Shown here: piece by piece, positions 1 through 8,672 of the stretch
Layout of the letters: every line of letters starts with the position of its first letter
Position numbering within the stretch: the first letter of the stretch is position 1
Assembly: GCA_030540195.1 (NCBI GenBank)
Contig: JAUNWT010000005.1
Coordinates: forward strand, 1-60,559
Direction: 5' to 3'
DNA: 60,559 bases
DNA from: Bacillota bacterium
Lineage (GTDB): Bacteria > Bacillota_I > Bacilli_A > Erysipelotrichales > Coprobacillaceae
Translations under genes and position numbers: made by a program
The notes under the pieces: model-generated
Told to the model about the DNA's origin: nothing
The model's input: the letters and a program-made list of their open reading frames with translations, nothing else
Database searches by the model: none

Positions 1-2
1 GA

Positions 3-137
3 GGACAAAGAAAGAAAAATATTGAACATGTAAGAAATTTAATGAATGAACTTCAATGTTCTAAACAAAGAGCCATGGATATTTTAAAATTGACAACTTC
101 TGAAAGAAAAGAAATCGAAAAATATTTTCATTCATAA
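3..137 (+). CDS. C-terminal fragment of an unidentified gene (possible Rpn/PD-(D/E)XK-type protein)
   Basis: An open frame enters from the left edge and ends at a TAA at 135-137. The 44 visible codons encode a charged, helical tail rich in Lys, Arg and Glu, ending in TSERKEIEKYFHS. A short charged stretch followed by a hydrophobic LMNELQCSKQRAMDILKL helix resembles the C-terminal tails of Rpn-family (PD-(D/E)XK) recombination-promoting nuclease/transposase proteins. That is inference only, because the catalytic part lies outside the window. The stop is immediately followed by a terminator hairpin, which supports a real gene end. Confidence 0.45.
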   Translation, partial: GQRKKNIEHVRNLMNELQCSKQRAMDILKLTTSERKEIEKYFHS

Positions 138-164
138 AAGAACGTGCAAGTTACACGTTCTTTT
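136..164. terminator. Bidirectional terminator between convergent genes
   Basis: An 11-bp perfect stem, AAAAGAACGTG / CACGTTCTTTT, with a 7-base loop has an A-run on one side and a T-run on the other, so it can work in both directions. The stop codon of the minus-strand phosphotransferase (151-153) lies in the loop. Confidence 0.85.
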
Positions 165-1584
165 GTTTATTGATCAATACTTTTCTATAAAATTTAGAAT
201 ATTTAGTTACTTCGCTATTAATTTTTTTGACCCCATATTTTTCTAGAAGTGTTTTTTCATCACTAAATAAATTCGTTCCTAACCCTAAATGTTCTCCTTT
301 AATTTTAACTCCTAAACTAGCAAGAATTGTCGGATAAAAATCAAAAATCGCAAATTTTCTATTTTTAGGTTGAATCGGTTCAATAGCACTATTAATAAAA
401 CAATTATAAGGGGTGCGTAAATAATTTTTATCTAAATGTTTAAAAAATTTTTCAGACATACTTTTATGATCGCCCGTAATAACAATTGTTGTATTTTCAT
501 ACCAATCTTGTTTTTGACACCAACGTACAAACGCTTCTACTTGTCTTGATTGACAACTGATAACATTAGCATATTGGCTTTCATATTCATGGTTACATTC
601 TTCACAAATATAACCGTCTGGTGTATGAGTATCAATTGTGACAAGTTCCATACAGAAGGGTTGTTTACTTTTTGCCATTTCAACAAGATCTTCTTTCGCA
701 AATTCAAAGACCTTCTTATCTTCAAATCCCCAAAAGACATGATAATCTTGTGGTAATCGTCCTTCTTCTTTTAATGAAGTCGTATCTTCAATCTTAAAAT
801 TTCCATGTTGTTTATAGAAATTTGAAGTACAGCCAAAATTAGCATCTGAACCCATCAAGATACGATTTTGATATCCTTGACTTTCTAAAATTTCACCTAA
901 TGTATAGCATCCTGATAAAAAAGAAGAATGTTCATCATACTTATCTTTTGAAAGTGGAAATAAAAGTGGAATTCCTGCTTCTTGGCCAACCATGGAAGCA
1001 ATGGTCCATTGTGTTCCCTCAATTGTATAAGAACCTCCTATTTTATTAGAATGTGAAAAATTAATATTTTCTTTTGCGAGCATACCTAATTCTTTAATAT
1101 AGTTATTTTCTTCTTGTCCACCATCTTCTTTAGAAAGATACGTATTTTCCACTGACTCTAAATAAATGTGAATTAAATTTCTTTTTTCTGTAAATTCTAA
1201 CTCAACGGCTTTAGGATCCACATAATGTTCTTCATAAAGTTTCGATGTTCTCACCATATCAAAAACATACGTAATAATTTGATAATTGACCAACGCATAA
1301 AGTATTGTTCCAAAAATTAAAATCGCAATACAAACACCTTGATAATCAAACAAAAAAACTAGTGGTGTTTTATAAAGAAGAACACTTCCAATAACAGTAG
1401 CTATCAAAGCTGGTGGAAAACAATTAACAAACCAATCCTTAAAAATACCTTCATCTGTTCCATCACAGGGAACTACCATGTGATAAATCATTTGATTTAA
1501 AGTTTTTACAGAAAAAGTACGATTCCCCCATAAAATACTAAAAATCACCAACATTACAATAAATAAAATTATTATTAAACTCAT
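151..1584 (-). CDS. LTA synthase-like / sulfatase-fold phosphoglycerol transferase
   Basis: Membrane-anchored member of the alkaline phosphatase/sulfatase superfamily (LtaS/MdoB type), which transfers glycerol-phosphate or a similar group onto cell-envelope polymers. At 477 aa it is shorter than classic LtaS (about 600-650 aa). It has about three membrane segments (residues 1-20, 57-80, 82-110) instead of five, followed by an extracellular catalytic domain. Visible active-site elements are Glu143 in IYLESVENTY, the nucleophile region GTQWT (Thr191/Thr194) and the metal ligands in TGDHKSMS near residue 370. The ATG at 1584 has AAAGGAATGATGAT in front. The substrate is unknown; it could equally decorate a glycolipid or capsule. 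The superfamily call is firm, the exact role is not. Confidence 0.8.
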   Translation of the reverse strand: MSLIIILFIVMLVIFSILWGNRTFSVKTLNQMIYHMVVPCDGTDEGIFKDWFVNCFPPALIATVIGSVLLYKTPLVFLFDYQGVCIAILIFGTILYALVNYQIITYVFDMVRTSKLYEEHYVDPKAVELEFTEKRNLIHIYLESVENTYLSKEDGGQEENNYIKELGMLAKENINFSHSNKIGGSYTIEGTQWTIASMVGQEAGIPLLFPLSKDKYDEHSSFLSGCYTLGEILESQGYQNRILMGSDANFGCTSNFYKQHGNFKIEDTTSLKEEGRLPQDYHVFWGFEDKKVFEFAKEDLVEMAKSKQPFCMELVTIDTHTPDGYICEECNHEYESQYANVISCQSRQVEAFVRWCQKQDWYENTTIVITGDHKSMSEKFFKHLDKNYLRTPYNCFINSAIEPIQPKNRKFAIFDFYPTILASLGVKIKGEHLGLGTNLFSDEKTLLEKYGVKKINSEVTKYSKFYRKVLINKQKNV

Positions 1585-1679
1585 ATCATCATTCCTTTAT
1601 TGGTTCATTCTAACATACTTTTTTTAAAAGAGCGAGTAACTTTTATAAAACAAAATATCCCATTTTTTTAATTATTCGT

Positions 1680-1697
1680 TATAATACCTACGAAGGA
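1680..1697 (+). promoter_or_regulatory. -10 box and ribosome site of the HAD gene
   Basis: A perfect TATAAT lies at 1680-1685 and a GAAGGAG ribosome site at 1692-1697, so the predicted transcript has a leader of only about 15 bases. No good -35 box is visible at 17 bases upstream. Confidence 0.5.
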
Positions 1698-1705
1698 GTA
1701 ATAAA

Positions 1706-2488
1706 ATGGAAGATAGAAAATTATTATTTTTTGATATTGACGGTACACTATTAAGCGAAAAAACACATACGGTTCCTCAAAGTGCCAAAGATGCTTTAAA
1801 AAAAGCAAAAGAAAAAGGACATTTGATTTTTATTAATACCGGTAGACCTATTTCTACAATTGACCAAGAAATCCAAGACTTAAACCCTGATGGGTATATT
1901 TGTGGCTGTGGAACTTATATTACCTATCATGATCAAGTAATTTATCATCATCAATTATCGAAAGAAAGATGTAAAGAAATTGCATCTCTTATAGAAAAAT
2001 ATGAGATTGATGCTGTTTTAGAATCAAAAGATCATGTTTATTTTAATACAAATATTAAAAATTCTTTTGTTCAAGAAATCCAAGAGAGATATACAAATAA
2101 CGGTTTTAATGTTTCAACAAGTGAAGATCCAAATCTTTCTTTTGATAAATTTACAATTTGGTTCGATCATAACATTCAAGAATTTAGAGATAATATCTCA
2201 CAGGATTTTGATATCATTGAACGTAGTGAAGAAATGTGGGAAATTGTGCCAAAGAATCATTCAAAAGCCACTGGTATTCAAAGTGTTGCTGATGATTTTC
2301 AAAGTGATTTAAATCAATGTTATGTTTTTGGGGATTCTTTTAATGATGAAAGCATGCTTCGTTATGTTAAACATTCTATTGTTATGGCCAATGGTGTACA
2401 AGCGATGAAAGACATTGCTTATTTTGTAACAAAAGATATTGAAGATAATGGTATTGCTTACGCTTTAGAAAAACTTGAACTTATTTAA
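1706..2488 (+). CDS. Cof-type HAD-IIB hydrolase
   Basis: Cytosolic HAD-superfamily phosphatase of the Cof/YkrA type, 260 aa, a normal length. Motif I is FFDIDGT with the nucleophile Asp near residue 10. Motif II is the Thr in NTGRP (about 45-49), and motif IV is FGDSFNDESM (about 214-223). A C2-type cap of about 100 residues lies between motifs II and IV. Such enzymes dephosphorylate small phospho-sugars or flavin/PLP precursors; the substrate cannot be read from sequence. It is a single gene with its own promoter and terminator. The start is fixed by GAAGGAG seven bases upstream. Confidence 0.88.
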   Translation: MEDRKLLFFDIDGTLLSEKTHTVPQSAKDALKKAKEKGHLIFINTGRPISTIDQEIQDLNPDGYICGCGTYITYHDQVIYHHQLSKERCKEIASLIEKYEIDAVLESKDHVYFNTNIKNSFVQEIQERYTNNGFNVSTSEDPNLSFDKFTIWFDHNIQEFRDNISQDFDIIERSEEMWEIVPKNHSKATGIQSVADDFQSDLNQCYVFGDSFNDESMLRYVKHSIVMANGVQAMKDIAYFVTKDIEDNGIAYALEKLELI

Positions 2489-2505
2489 GTTTAAAGATGA
2501 AATGT

Positions 2506-2530
2506 TAAAAACCTGCAAAAGCAGGTTTTT
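2506..2530 (+). terminator. Terminator after the HAD gene
   Basis: AAAAACCTGC and GCAGGTTTTT form a stem around a 4-A loop, followed by a T-run. It also reads as a terminator for the minus-strand acetyltransferase just to its right. Confidence 0.85.
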
Positions 2531-2568
2531 ATTTATACATTTTAGAAATACATACAAGTTAATATCGA

Positions 2569-3114
2569 TTAACCTTCTAACTTACATAACATAATGCCTG
2601 GATTTTCTTCATATGCCTTAAATCCCATTTTTTCATAAAATCTAACTGCACGTTTATTATTTGTATCAACCAAGACACATATACCAGGTACTTTTTCTTC
2701 TTTTAAAACTTCAAACAAAGCCTTCATTAACTTTGAACCTACACCATTACCAGTATATTCTTCTAATATATCAATATGAATATGTGCTGGATATTCAGGA
2801 TAAAAACGTTCTAGTTCACGATTAGCATTAGGAAATCTTTCTGCCTTTACTTCATCTAACTCTTTCAAAGTCAAATAATAAGGGTAAGCATTTTTTTCAT
2901 AAGCCTTTAGATCCTTGGCACATAAAATATAACCACAAACCTTATCCTCATCACTTTTAAGCATTAAACAAATTTCTTTATCAATATAAGGATCACAGTA
3001 TAAAGCTAATGTTGCCTTTTTCGCATTATCATCCTTATATCTAGATGTCGATTGAGAAATACACACATTTTGTACTTGTTGTTTATATTTTGGTTCATAT
3101 TTAACTATTTCCAT
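2569..3114 (-). CDS. GNAT-family N-acetyltransferase
   Basis: 181-aa acetyl-CoA-dependent acetyltransferase. The C-terminal half shows the GNAT core: HIDILEEYTGNGVGSKLMKA, where the GNGVGS turn corresponds to the Q/RxxGxG/A acetyl-CoA loop, then the strand GICVLVDTNNKRAVRFYEKMGF with the Asn-Tyr pair typical of the last GNAT helix. The N-terminal half (residues 1-95) is longer than in minimal GNATs and includes a KAYEKNAYPYYLTLKELDE segment, as in some O-GlcNAcase-linked acetyltransferase domains. The acceptor is unknown. It is monocistronic, with AGGT ahead of the ATG. Confidence 0.85.
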   Translation of the reverse strand: MEIVKYEPKYKQQVQNVCISQSTSRYKDDNAKKATLALYCDPYIDKEICLMLKSDEDKVCGYILCAKDLKAYEKNAYPYYLTLKELDEVKAERFPNANRELERFYPEYPAHIHIDILEEYTGNGVGSKLMKALFEVLKEEKVPGICVLVDTNNKRAVRFYEKMGFKAYEENPGIMLCKLEG

Positions 3115-3242
3115 TTTTTTACCTAAAAAGAACTATTTAAAGCTCTTTCCTTTCATTTTTATCATTCAAATTATCGCATAAAAACTACTAAGTCATCAAG
3201 TTCTTTCAAACAGTTCAATTTAATTCTTAATATTTCTAAGGA

Positions 3243-3285
3243 TAAAAAGAGTATTTATGAAACTTCATTTCACAAATACTACTCT
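3243..3285 (-). terminator. Terminator of the folD-DUF951 operon
   Basis: On the minus strand AGAGTAGTATTTGTGAAA pairs with TTTCATAAATACTCT and is followed by TTTTATCC. The DUF951 stop codon is inside the stem. Confidence 0.75.
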
Positions 3286-3467
3286 ACATGTTCAACAACT
3301 TTTTTTAGACGTTTTTCAAAATCACGTCTAGAAAACATAACAATCGCATTACATCCTAAACATTTCACTTTAATATCTGCACCCATTCTTACAATTTTCC
3401 ATTGGTTTGACTTTTTACATGGGTGTTGTTTTTTCATTTCAACAATATCATTTAATTGGTAGTCCAT
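3279..3467 (-). CDS. DUF951 domain protein
   Basis: Small 62-aa protein of the DUF951 family, common in Firmicutes near DNA-metabolism genes. It has the family layout: an N-terminal VEMKKQHPCK, then a WKIVRMGADIKVKCLGC segment, ending in a helix FEKRLKKVVEHV. Cys17, Cys35 and Cys38 could form part of a metal site. The fold is SH3-like, and no function is established. It starts three bases after the folD stop, so the two are surely cotranscribed. Confidence 0.9.
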   Translation of the reverse strand: MDYQLNDIVEMKKQHPCKKSNQWKIVRMGADIKVKCLGCNAIVMFSRRDFEKRLKKVVEHVE

Positions 3468-3469
3468 AA

Positions 3470-4318
3470 TTATTCTCCTTGATGATGATAAAATGCTTCT
3501 AAAGTATTTTGTAATAACATCGTAATGGTCATTGGTCCAATTCCACCTGGAACAGGTGTAATCGCATAAACTTTATCTTTCACATCTTCAAAGTCAACAT
3601 CTCCACAAAGTTTATTATTTTCATCACGATTAATTCCTACATCTAAAACAACGGCACCTTTTTTAACATAATCACTATTGATCATTTTCGCACGACCAAC
3701 AGCCGCAATTAAAACATCCGCTCTTTGACAAACTTCTTTTAAATCTTTTGTTTTACTATGTGCAATCGTCACTGTTGCATTTTTTTGTAAGCATAATAAA
3801 GCTACTGGTTTTCCAACGATATTACTTCTTCCTACCACAACAACTTCTTTACCTGTTAAGTCATAATTGATTTCATCTAATAAAACCATCATTCCTTTAG
3901 GTGTACAAGGTACTAAACTTTTTTGTCCTAAAAACAATTTAGCAACATTTTCAGGATGGAAACCATCTACATCTTTTGATGGATCGATTGCTTCTAAAAC
4001 CTTATCTTCGTTAATATGATCTGGTAATGGTAATTGTACTAAAATCCCATCAACTGTTTCATCTTCATTTAATTGTTTAATTTCATTTAAAAGTTCTTCT
4101 TCACTAAAAGTTGCATCATGTGTAATTTTTAAAGAATCAATACCAATATAGGCGCATCCTCTTTCTTTATTTCTTACGTATACTTGGCTTGCTTGATTTT
4201 CCCCTACTAAAATAACCGCAAGCTTTGGTAAACGATTGTATTTGTTTTTAATTTGTTCAACCTCTTCTTTTAATTGATCCTTGATCTTTGTTGAAATCTC
4301 TTTTCCGCTAATAATCAT
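3470..4318 (-). CDS. folD: Bifunctional methylene-THF dehydrogenase/cyclohydrolase FolD
   Basis: Cytosolic enzyme interconverting 5,10-methylene-, 5,10-methenyl- and 10-formyl-tetrahydrofolate with NADP(H). It supplies one-carbon units for purine and formyl-Met synthesis. 282 aa, the standard length. Visible motifs are YVRNKERGCAYIGI with the catalytic Tyr/Lys pair near residues 49-54, DGILVQLPLP (about 97-106), the Rossmann signature VVGRSNIVGKP near 160-170, and the C-terminal PGGIGPMTI. The ribosome site is GGGGGA, 8 bases before the ATG. It leads a two-gene operon with DUF951. Confidence 0.97.
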   Translation of the reverse strand: MIISGKEISTKIKDQLKEEVEQIKNKYNRLPKLAVILVGENQASQVYVRNKERGCAYIGIDSLKITHDATFSEEELLNEIKQLNEDETVDGILVQLPLPDHINEDKVLEAIDPSKDVDGFHPENVAKLFLGQKSLVPCTPKGMMVLLDEINYDLTGKEVVVVGRSNIVGKPVALLCLQKNATVTIAHSKTKDLKEVCQRADVLIAAVGRAKMINSDYVKKGAVVLDVGINRDENNKLCGDVDFEDVKDKVYAITPVPGGIGPMTITMLLQNTLEAFYHHQGE

Positions 4319-4373
4319 GATATGTCCCCCTCATATTATCTATGATTATAAAGGAAGAAAAAGGCAAATTCAA

Positions 4374-4403
4374 TAAAAAAGGTATAAGCCAAAGCCTATA
4401 CCT
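4374..4403 (-). terminator. Terminator of the PTS operon
   Basis: On the minus strand GGTATAGGC, loop TTTG, GCTTATACC, then TTTTTT, ending just after the EIIC stop codon. Confidence 0.85.
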
Positions 4404-4408
4404 CCCTA

Positions 4409-5686
4409 TTATTCACCTTCATGTTCTAAAGTGTTTTTTTCATATACTTTAAAGAATGGATAGTAAACAACTACTGAAAGTGCTACTAACACAAACATGA
4501 AAATAACATTTCTAAGATCTAACGCTGATAAGAATCCTTGCGCAAAGAATGGAGTAAATGATGGATCGACAATATAACCTAAAGAAACAAGTCCCATACT
4601 TTGAACAAGATATCCAAGTCCCGCTGAAAGACATGGCATAATCAAAAATGGAATCGATAAAATCGGATTTAAAACGATTGGTGTCCCAAAAATAATTGGT
4701 TCATTAATTCCACAAATACCTGGTAATACACTTAAACGTCCAATTGAACGAATATGTTTTGATTTTGATTTGCACATTAATAAAACAAGTCCTAATGTAT
4801 TCCCTGCTCCACCTAATAATACATATCTAAACATTTGTAAGTTAATTAAAGCTGTTGGTGCTTTTCCCGCATTAACAAGTTCAGCATTTACTCCAGTATT
4901 TGCGATACATAAAGCAAATACAATTGGGAAAACAATTGAAGAACCATTAATTCCAAATAACCATAAAATATTTGAAAATAAATAAATTCCCATAAACATC
5001 CAAATATTATCTACACCTGAAATAGCTGGTGTTAAAATAGACATAATAAAATCGGGTAAGTTTTTACCTGTAGCTGCCATCAAAGCCACATTTAAACCAT
5101 AGATAATAATAATGTTTGCAGCTAGTGGTAATAAACTATTTACAAAATCAGTAACTGCACTTGGCACACTTGCTGGAAAGGAAATAACAAGTTTTTGACT
5201 TACAAAACGTGAAATTTCCACAGAAACCAATGCAATAATGATAGCAACAAATAACCCATCAGCTCCTAAATAGCTTGTTGAAATACCACCATCTTTTAAT
5301 GGTGCTGACACCATTAGGAAAGTACACATAGCAATAATTCCATAAACAGCTGATTTCATTTGATAACTTTCCGCTAAACAATAAGCAATCCCAAAAGCAG
5401 AAATTAAACCAACTAATCCCATTGTATAATTATAAGGTAAAGTTAATACATCATAGTTGGCAACCGCAAATTGTTTCCAACTGATCAAAGCTTTTAAAAA
5501 GATATTTCCTGTATGTAAATCTACTAAATCTAAGTTGATTGGTGGATTGGCAACAATTAAAAATAATGATCCAATCACAATTAATCCTAACGGCATCATC
5601 ATTCCTGATGAAATTGCTTGTAGATGTCTTTGTTGTGCGAGTTTATTCGCAAAAGGCTCTAGTAACTTCTCTAATTTTTCTATCAT
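4409..5686 (-). CDS. celB: PTS cellobiose-type permease, EIIC subunit
   Basis: Integral membrane EIIC of the lactose/cellobiose PTS family, 425 aa with about ten hydrophobic segments. It imports and phosphorylates a beta-disaccharide together with EIIA and EIIB. The family hallmark is WLFGINGSSIVFPI (about 242-255), followed by GGAGNTLGL (about 293-301) and GICGINEPIIFGTPIVLNP (about 323-341), the sugar-binding and phosphotransfer loop. No EIIA or EIIB gene is adjacent; the free EIIB proteins at 31.5-32.1 kb could serve it. It is 31 bases downstream of the RarA C-terminal-domain gene and probably cotranscribed with it. The divergent RpiR regulator at 6382 is the likely controller. The true substrate is unknown. 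Confidence 0.92.
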   Translation of the reverse strand: MIEKLEKLLEPFANKLAQQRHLQAISSGMMMPLGLIVIGSLFLIVANPPINLDLVDLHTGNIFLKALISWKQFAVANYDVLTLPYNYTMGLVGLISAFGIAYCLAESYQMKSAVYGIIAMCTFLMVSAPLKDGGISTSYLGADGLFVAIIIALVSVEISRFVSQKLVISFPASVPSAVTDFVNSLLPLAANIIIIYGLNVALMAATGKNLPDFIMSILTPAISGVDNIWMFMGIYLFSNILWLFGINGSSIVFPIVFALCIANTGVNAELVNAGKAPTALINLQMFRYVLLGGAGNTLGLVLLMCKSKSKHIRSIGRLSVLPGICGINEPIIFGTPIVLNPILSIPFLIMPCLSAGLGYLVQSMGLVSLGYIVDPSFTPFFAQGFLSALDLRNVIFMFVLVALSVVVYYPFFKVYEKNTLEHEGE

Positions 5687-5717
5687 TTTATATTCCCCTC
5701 AAAATATAATCTATCTA

Positions 5718-6329
5718 TTAAAATTGCCAACCATTAAATGTAAAGGCTGTATCTACAACGTTTTCTGGATCATATTCTTCTAAGATTTTTGCATAACGTT
5801 CTTTATAATCGTTATCTACTTCCATTTGTGGGATAACTCTGCTTGCTTCATGTAAGAAATGGAAAGAATCACGTCCCATTGCTTTTCCTCTTACTGTATG
5901 TTTATCTAAAGCAACATCTGGAATTTCTGGGAATTTACCCATCGCAAATGATTTAATACAAATATTTTTTAATAAATCACTTGAACGATCTTTTTGACAA
6001 CTACATAAGTAACGAATTGCATGAATGAAATACATTGGTTGATCTCCATCAGCATATTCAAAGTTTTTAGACATTTGGTAGAGGTTATTCACTAAAACTG
6101 CAGCCATTGGATCTCCCATCCCAATATCTTCTACCGAAATAGTTAATAAACGTCTCCACATTTTTTCTAATAATTGTGGTGAAGAGATATACATTTCATA
6201 AGCGAACATACATGCATCTTCTTCTTTTGCACGTCTAATTGATTTTTGTAATGCAGAAATCACTTCATCTCCTGCATATCCATTTTTTGTAACGATTTTT
6301 GACCATGGGTCGTACATTGCTTTTGCCAT
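5718..6329 (-). CDS. Stand-alone RarA/MgsA C-terminal domain protein
   Basis: 203-aa protein matching only the C-terminal half of the AAA+ protein RarA/MgsA, which acts at stalled replication forks. The family blocks YDPWSKIVTKNGYAGDEV, ISALQKSIRRAKEEDA and RRLLTISVEDIGMGDPMA are present near the start, and the tail includes an RGKAMGRDSFHFLHEAS stretch. There is no Walker A or B motif and no AAA+ domain, so it cannot be an ATPase. The ATG has AAAGGAG upstream, so this is a genuine start and not a truncated reading. It lies first in a two-gene unit with a cellobiose EIIC, an odd partner for a DNA-repair domain. Homology is fairly clear; the function is unknown. Confidence 0.75.
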   Translation of the reverse strand: MAKAMYDPWSKIVTKNGYAGDEVISALQKSIRRAKEEDACMFAYEMYISSPQLLEKMWRRLLTISVEDIGMGDPMAAVLVNNLYQMSKNFEYADGDQPMYFIHAIRYLCSCQKDRSSDLLKNICIKSFAMGKFPEIPDVALDKHTVRGKAMGRDSFHFLHEASRVIPQMEVDNDYKERYAKILEEYDPENVVDTAFTFNGWQF

Positions 6330-6357
6330 TATTCTTGCTCCTTTATTTTATCTGTGA

Positions 6358-6368
6358 CATAATTTATG
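6358..6368. promoter_or_regulatory. Small palindrome in the divergent promoter gap
   Basis: CATAA-T-TTATG is a perfect 11-bp palindrome in the 52-base gap between the EIIC operon and the RpiR gene. It is a plausible regulator site, but short and AT-rich. Confidence 0.3.
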
Positions 6369-6381
6369 CGAGGTGAAACGT

Positions 6382-7068
6382 ATGAATATTGATCATCTAA
6401 AAGATAAATTTGATTTAAATGAATTAGAAGTTTCTTTATTGGAATATATCAAAAAGAATCAAAACCAATTAAAAAATATTACAATTCGACAAATGGCCAA
6501 AGATAACTTTACATCAACTTCTGCCATCTACCGTTTATGTAACAAATTAGAATTTAGTGGTTACAGCGATATGATTTATCATCTATCAGACAATAACCAA
6601 TCATCATCCAAACATAAAAAGTATGAAAACTATTTACCCCATTTTACACAATTACTAAACAAGCATAAAAACAGTCGAATTATTGTTTTTGGTATGGGCT
6701 TTTCTGCACCTATTTCTGATTATATTTCTCAAAGATTGACGCTTAATGGTTTTTGTGCCATGAGTGTTGTTCATATGGAAATGTTGGATGCCAACTTTCA
6801 AGATTCAACACTTCTTATTGTTATCTCTAATTCAGGGATTACGACAAGACTTGAGGAAGTCGTTGAAACGGCTAAAAACAATCATATTGATATCATTACT
6901 TTTACCGGTAATGAAAAATCAAGAATAAGTCAGTATGCTACTTTACCTATTATCATTGGTCACTATAATCCTTTTTACCATGATAATCTTGTTCCTAATG
7001 CTTTTTTTGGACAAGTTCTCATTATTTTTGAATCTCTTCTCTATTCTTTTTTGTCCTCAAAAAAATAA
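6382..7068 (+). CDS. MurR/RpiR family sugar-phosphate-responsive regulator
   Basis: 228-aa transcription factor with an N-terminal RpiR helix-turn-helix (about residues 10-70; TIRQMAKDNFTSTSAIYRLCNKLEFSGYSD) and a C-terminal SIS phospho-sugar binding domain (about 95-220; IIVFGMGFSAPISDYISQRL and LIVISNSGITTRLEEVVETA). An upstream in-frame GTG exists at 6373, but GAGGTG at 6370-6375 is the ribosome site, so the ATG at 6382 is preferred. It is divergent from the EIIC/RarA_C operon with only 52 bases between them and very likely regulates it. Confidence 0.88.
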   Translation: MNIDHLKDKFDLNELEVSLLEYIKKNQNQLKNITIRQMAKDNFTSTSAIYRLCNKLEFSGYSDMIYHLSDNNQSSSKHKKYENYLPHFTQLLNKHKNSRIIVFGMGFSAPISDYISQRLTLNGFCAMSVVHMEMLDANFQDSTLLIVISNSGITTRLEEVVETAKNNHIDIITFTGNEKSRISQYATLPIIIGHYNPFYHDNLVPNAFFGQVLIIFESLLYSFLSSKK

Positions 7069-7109
7069 TATACTTTCATGTCCTCAATTAAAATAATTTG
7101 ACAAGACAA

Positions 7110-7142
7110 AAAAACATGTTCCCATTTTTGAAACATGTTTTT
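7110..7142. terminator. Bidirectional terminator between convergent genes
   Basis: AAAAACATGTT / AAACATGTTTTT with a 10-base loop, and A-run/T-run on both sides. It serves both the RpiR gene and the FAD dehydrogenase. Confidence 0.85.
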
Positions 7143-7149
7143 CTTTTTA

Positions 7150-8568
7150 TTATTTAATATTTTCAACAATATGTCTTGCAACTAAAATACCATTTGCACC
7201 TGCTTGAGCAAGTCCTCTTGTAAGTCCTGCACCATCACCAGCTACATATAAATCATCAATTTCAGATTCAAAACCATCTCTTACTTTTGGTCTTGCTGAA
7301 TAGAATTTAGCTTCTACACCATATAATAAAGTGTGTTCATTAGCGATACCTGGTGTTACATTATCTAACGCTTCAATCATTTCAATAATTGATTTCATTG
7401 TATTGTATGGTAAAACAAGACCTAAATCTCCTGGTACTGCTTCTGGTAAAGTAGGATCTGTATACCCTTCTTTTAATCTCTTATAAGTTGTTCTTCTTCC
7501 TCGTTTGATATCTCCATATCTTTGAACAATAACTGAACCATTTGATAATTTATTCGCTAATCTTGAAATTTCGTGAGCAAATTCATTTGGTTCATTGAAT
7601 GGTTCACTAAATGTATGAGATACAAGTAAAGCAAAGTTTGTATTCTTACTTCCTAGTTTTGGATCATGGTAAGCATGTCCATTCGCAAGCATTGTTCCAC
7701 TATGGTTTTCAATAACAACATGACCACTTGGATTTGAACAGAAAGTTCTTACTTTTGTTCCTACTGAAGTATTATAAACAAATTTACCTTCATATAAGTT
7801 TTTATTTATTTCTTCCATAACGATATTACTTGTTTCTACACGTACCCCAATATCTACTTGGTTATTATAAAGTTTTAATCCTTGATTTGATAAAACTTTT
7901 GTAAGCCATGCAGAACCATCTCTACCTGGCGCTAAAACAACTTTTTTAGCGTGAATTGTTCTTCCATCTTCTAAAACAATTCCCGTTGCATGATGATCTT
8001 CTACAATAATATCTTGAACAGCTGTTTTAAATTGTAAGTCCATATGTTGTTTTAATTCATTAGACATTTCTGTCATAATTCTTAAGTTTTCTTCTGTACC
8101 TAAATGTCTCACTTTTGCTCTTAAAAGCTTTAATCCTACAGCATATCCACGATGTTCAATTTCTTTTACTTTATCTGTTGTTGGATCTGTAATTTCTTTA
8201 GTAGCCCCATGTTTTAAATAAAGGTTATCTACATAATGAATCACATCTTCAACTTCATCATTACTTAAGTAGTCTGTTAACCAACCACCAAATTCACTTG
8301 TAATATTAAATTTACCATCAGAGTAAGCACCAGCTCCACCAAAACCATCGGTAATAGAACAAGCTGGTAAACATCCCGGTTCACGATCTTTATGAACTGG
8401 ACAATGTTTAATTTTTTTATCTTTAATAGGACAATGTCTATTCATAACATCATGTCCTTTATCTATAAGTAATACTTCTAATTCAGGATTTTTTAAATAT
8501 AATTCATAACATGTCATAATTCCTGCTGGACCTGCACCAACAACGATTACATCATAATTTTCTTTCAC
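7150..8568 (-). CDS. FAD-dependent dehydrogenase (COG2509 type)
   Basis: 472-aa flavoprotein of the NAD(P)/FAD-dependent oxidoreductase family COG2509. The N-terminal dinucleotide fold shows VIVVGAGPAGIMTCYEL, and LLIDKG ends the second strand. A Cys cluster follows (HCPIKDKK..HCPV, GCLPAC) just before the conserved DGFGGAGAYSDGKFN block. The C-terminal FAD motif is DLYVAGDGAGLTRGLAQA. The physiological electron donor and acceptor are unknown. The start is taken as GTG at 8568, because AAGGAG sits 6-7 bases upstream; the in-frame ATG at 8583 lacks a good ribosome site. Monocistronic. Confidence 0.9.
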   Translation of the reverse strand: MKENYDVIVVGAGPAGIMTCYELYLKNPELEVLLIDKGHDVMNRHCPIKDKKIKHCPVHKDREPGCLPACSITDGFGGAGAYSDGKFNITSEFGGWLTDYLSNDEVEDVIHYVDNLYLKHGATKEITDPTTDKVKEIEHRGYAVGLKLLRAKVRHLGTEENLRIMTEMSNELKQHMDLQFKTAVQDIIVEDHHATGIVLEDGRTIHAKKVVLAPGRDGSAWLTKVLSNQGLKLYNNQVDIGVRVETSNIVMEEINKNLYEGKFVYNTSVGTKVRTFCSNPSGHVVIENHSGTMLANGHAYHDPKLGSKNTNFALLVSHTFSEPFNEPNEFAHEISRLANKLSNGSVIVQRYGDIKRGRRTTYKRLKEGYTDPTLPEAVPGDLGLVLPYNTMKSIIEMIEALDNVTPGIANEHTLLYGVEAKFYSARPKVRDGFESEIDDLYVAGDGAGLTRGLAQAGANGILVARHIVENIK

Positions 8569-8672
8569 TTTTTTCTCCTTCATTTTCCAAAAATATCCAA
8601 ACCTTTCACATTATAGACGACTCTTTCTTATATCGCAAGTATTTACATGTTTTTTTATTTCGCAAAATGTTT

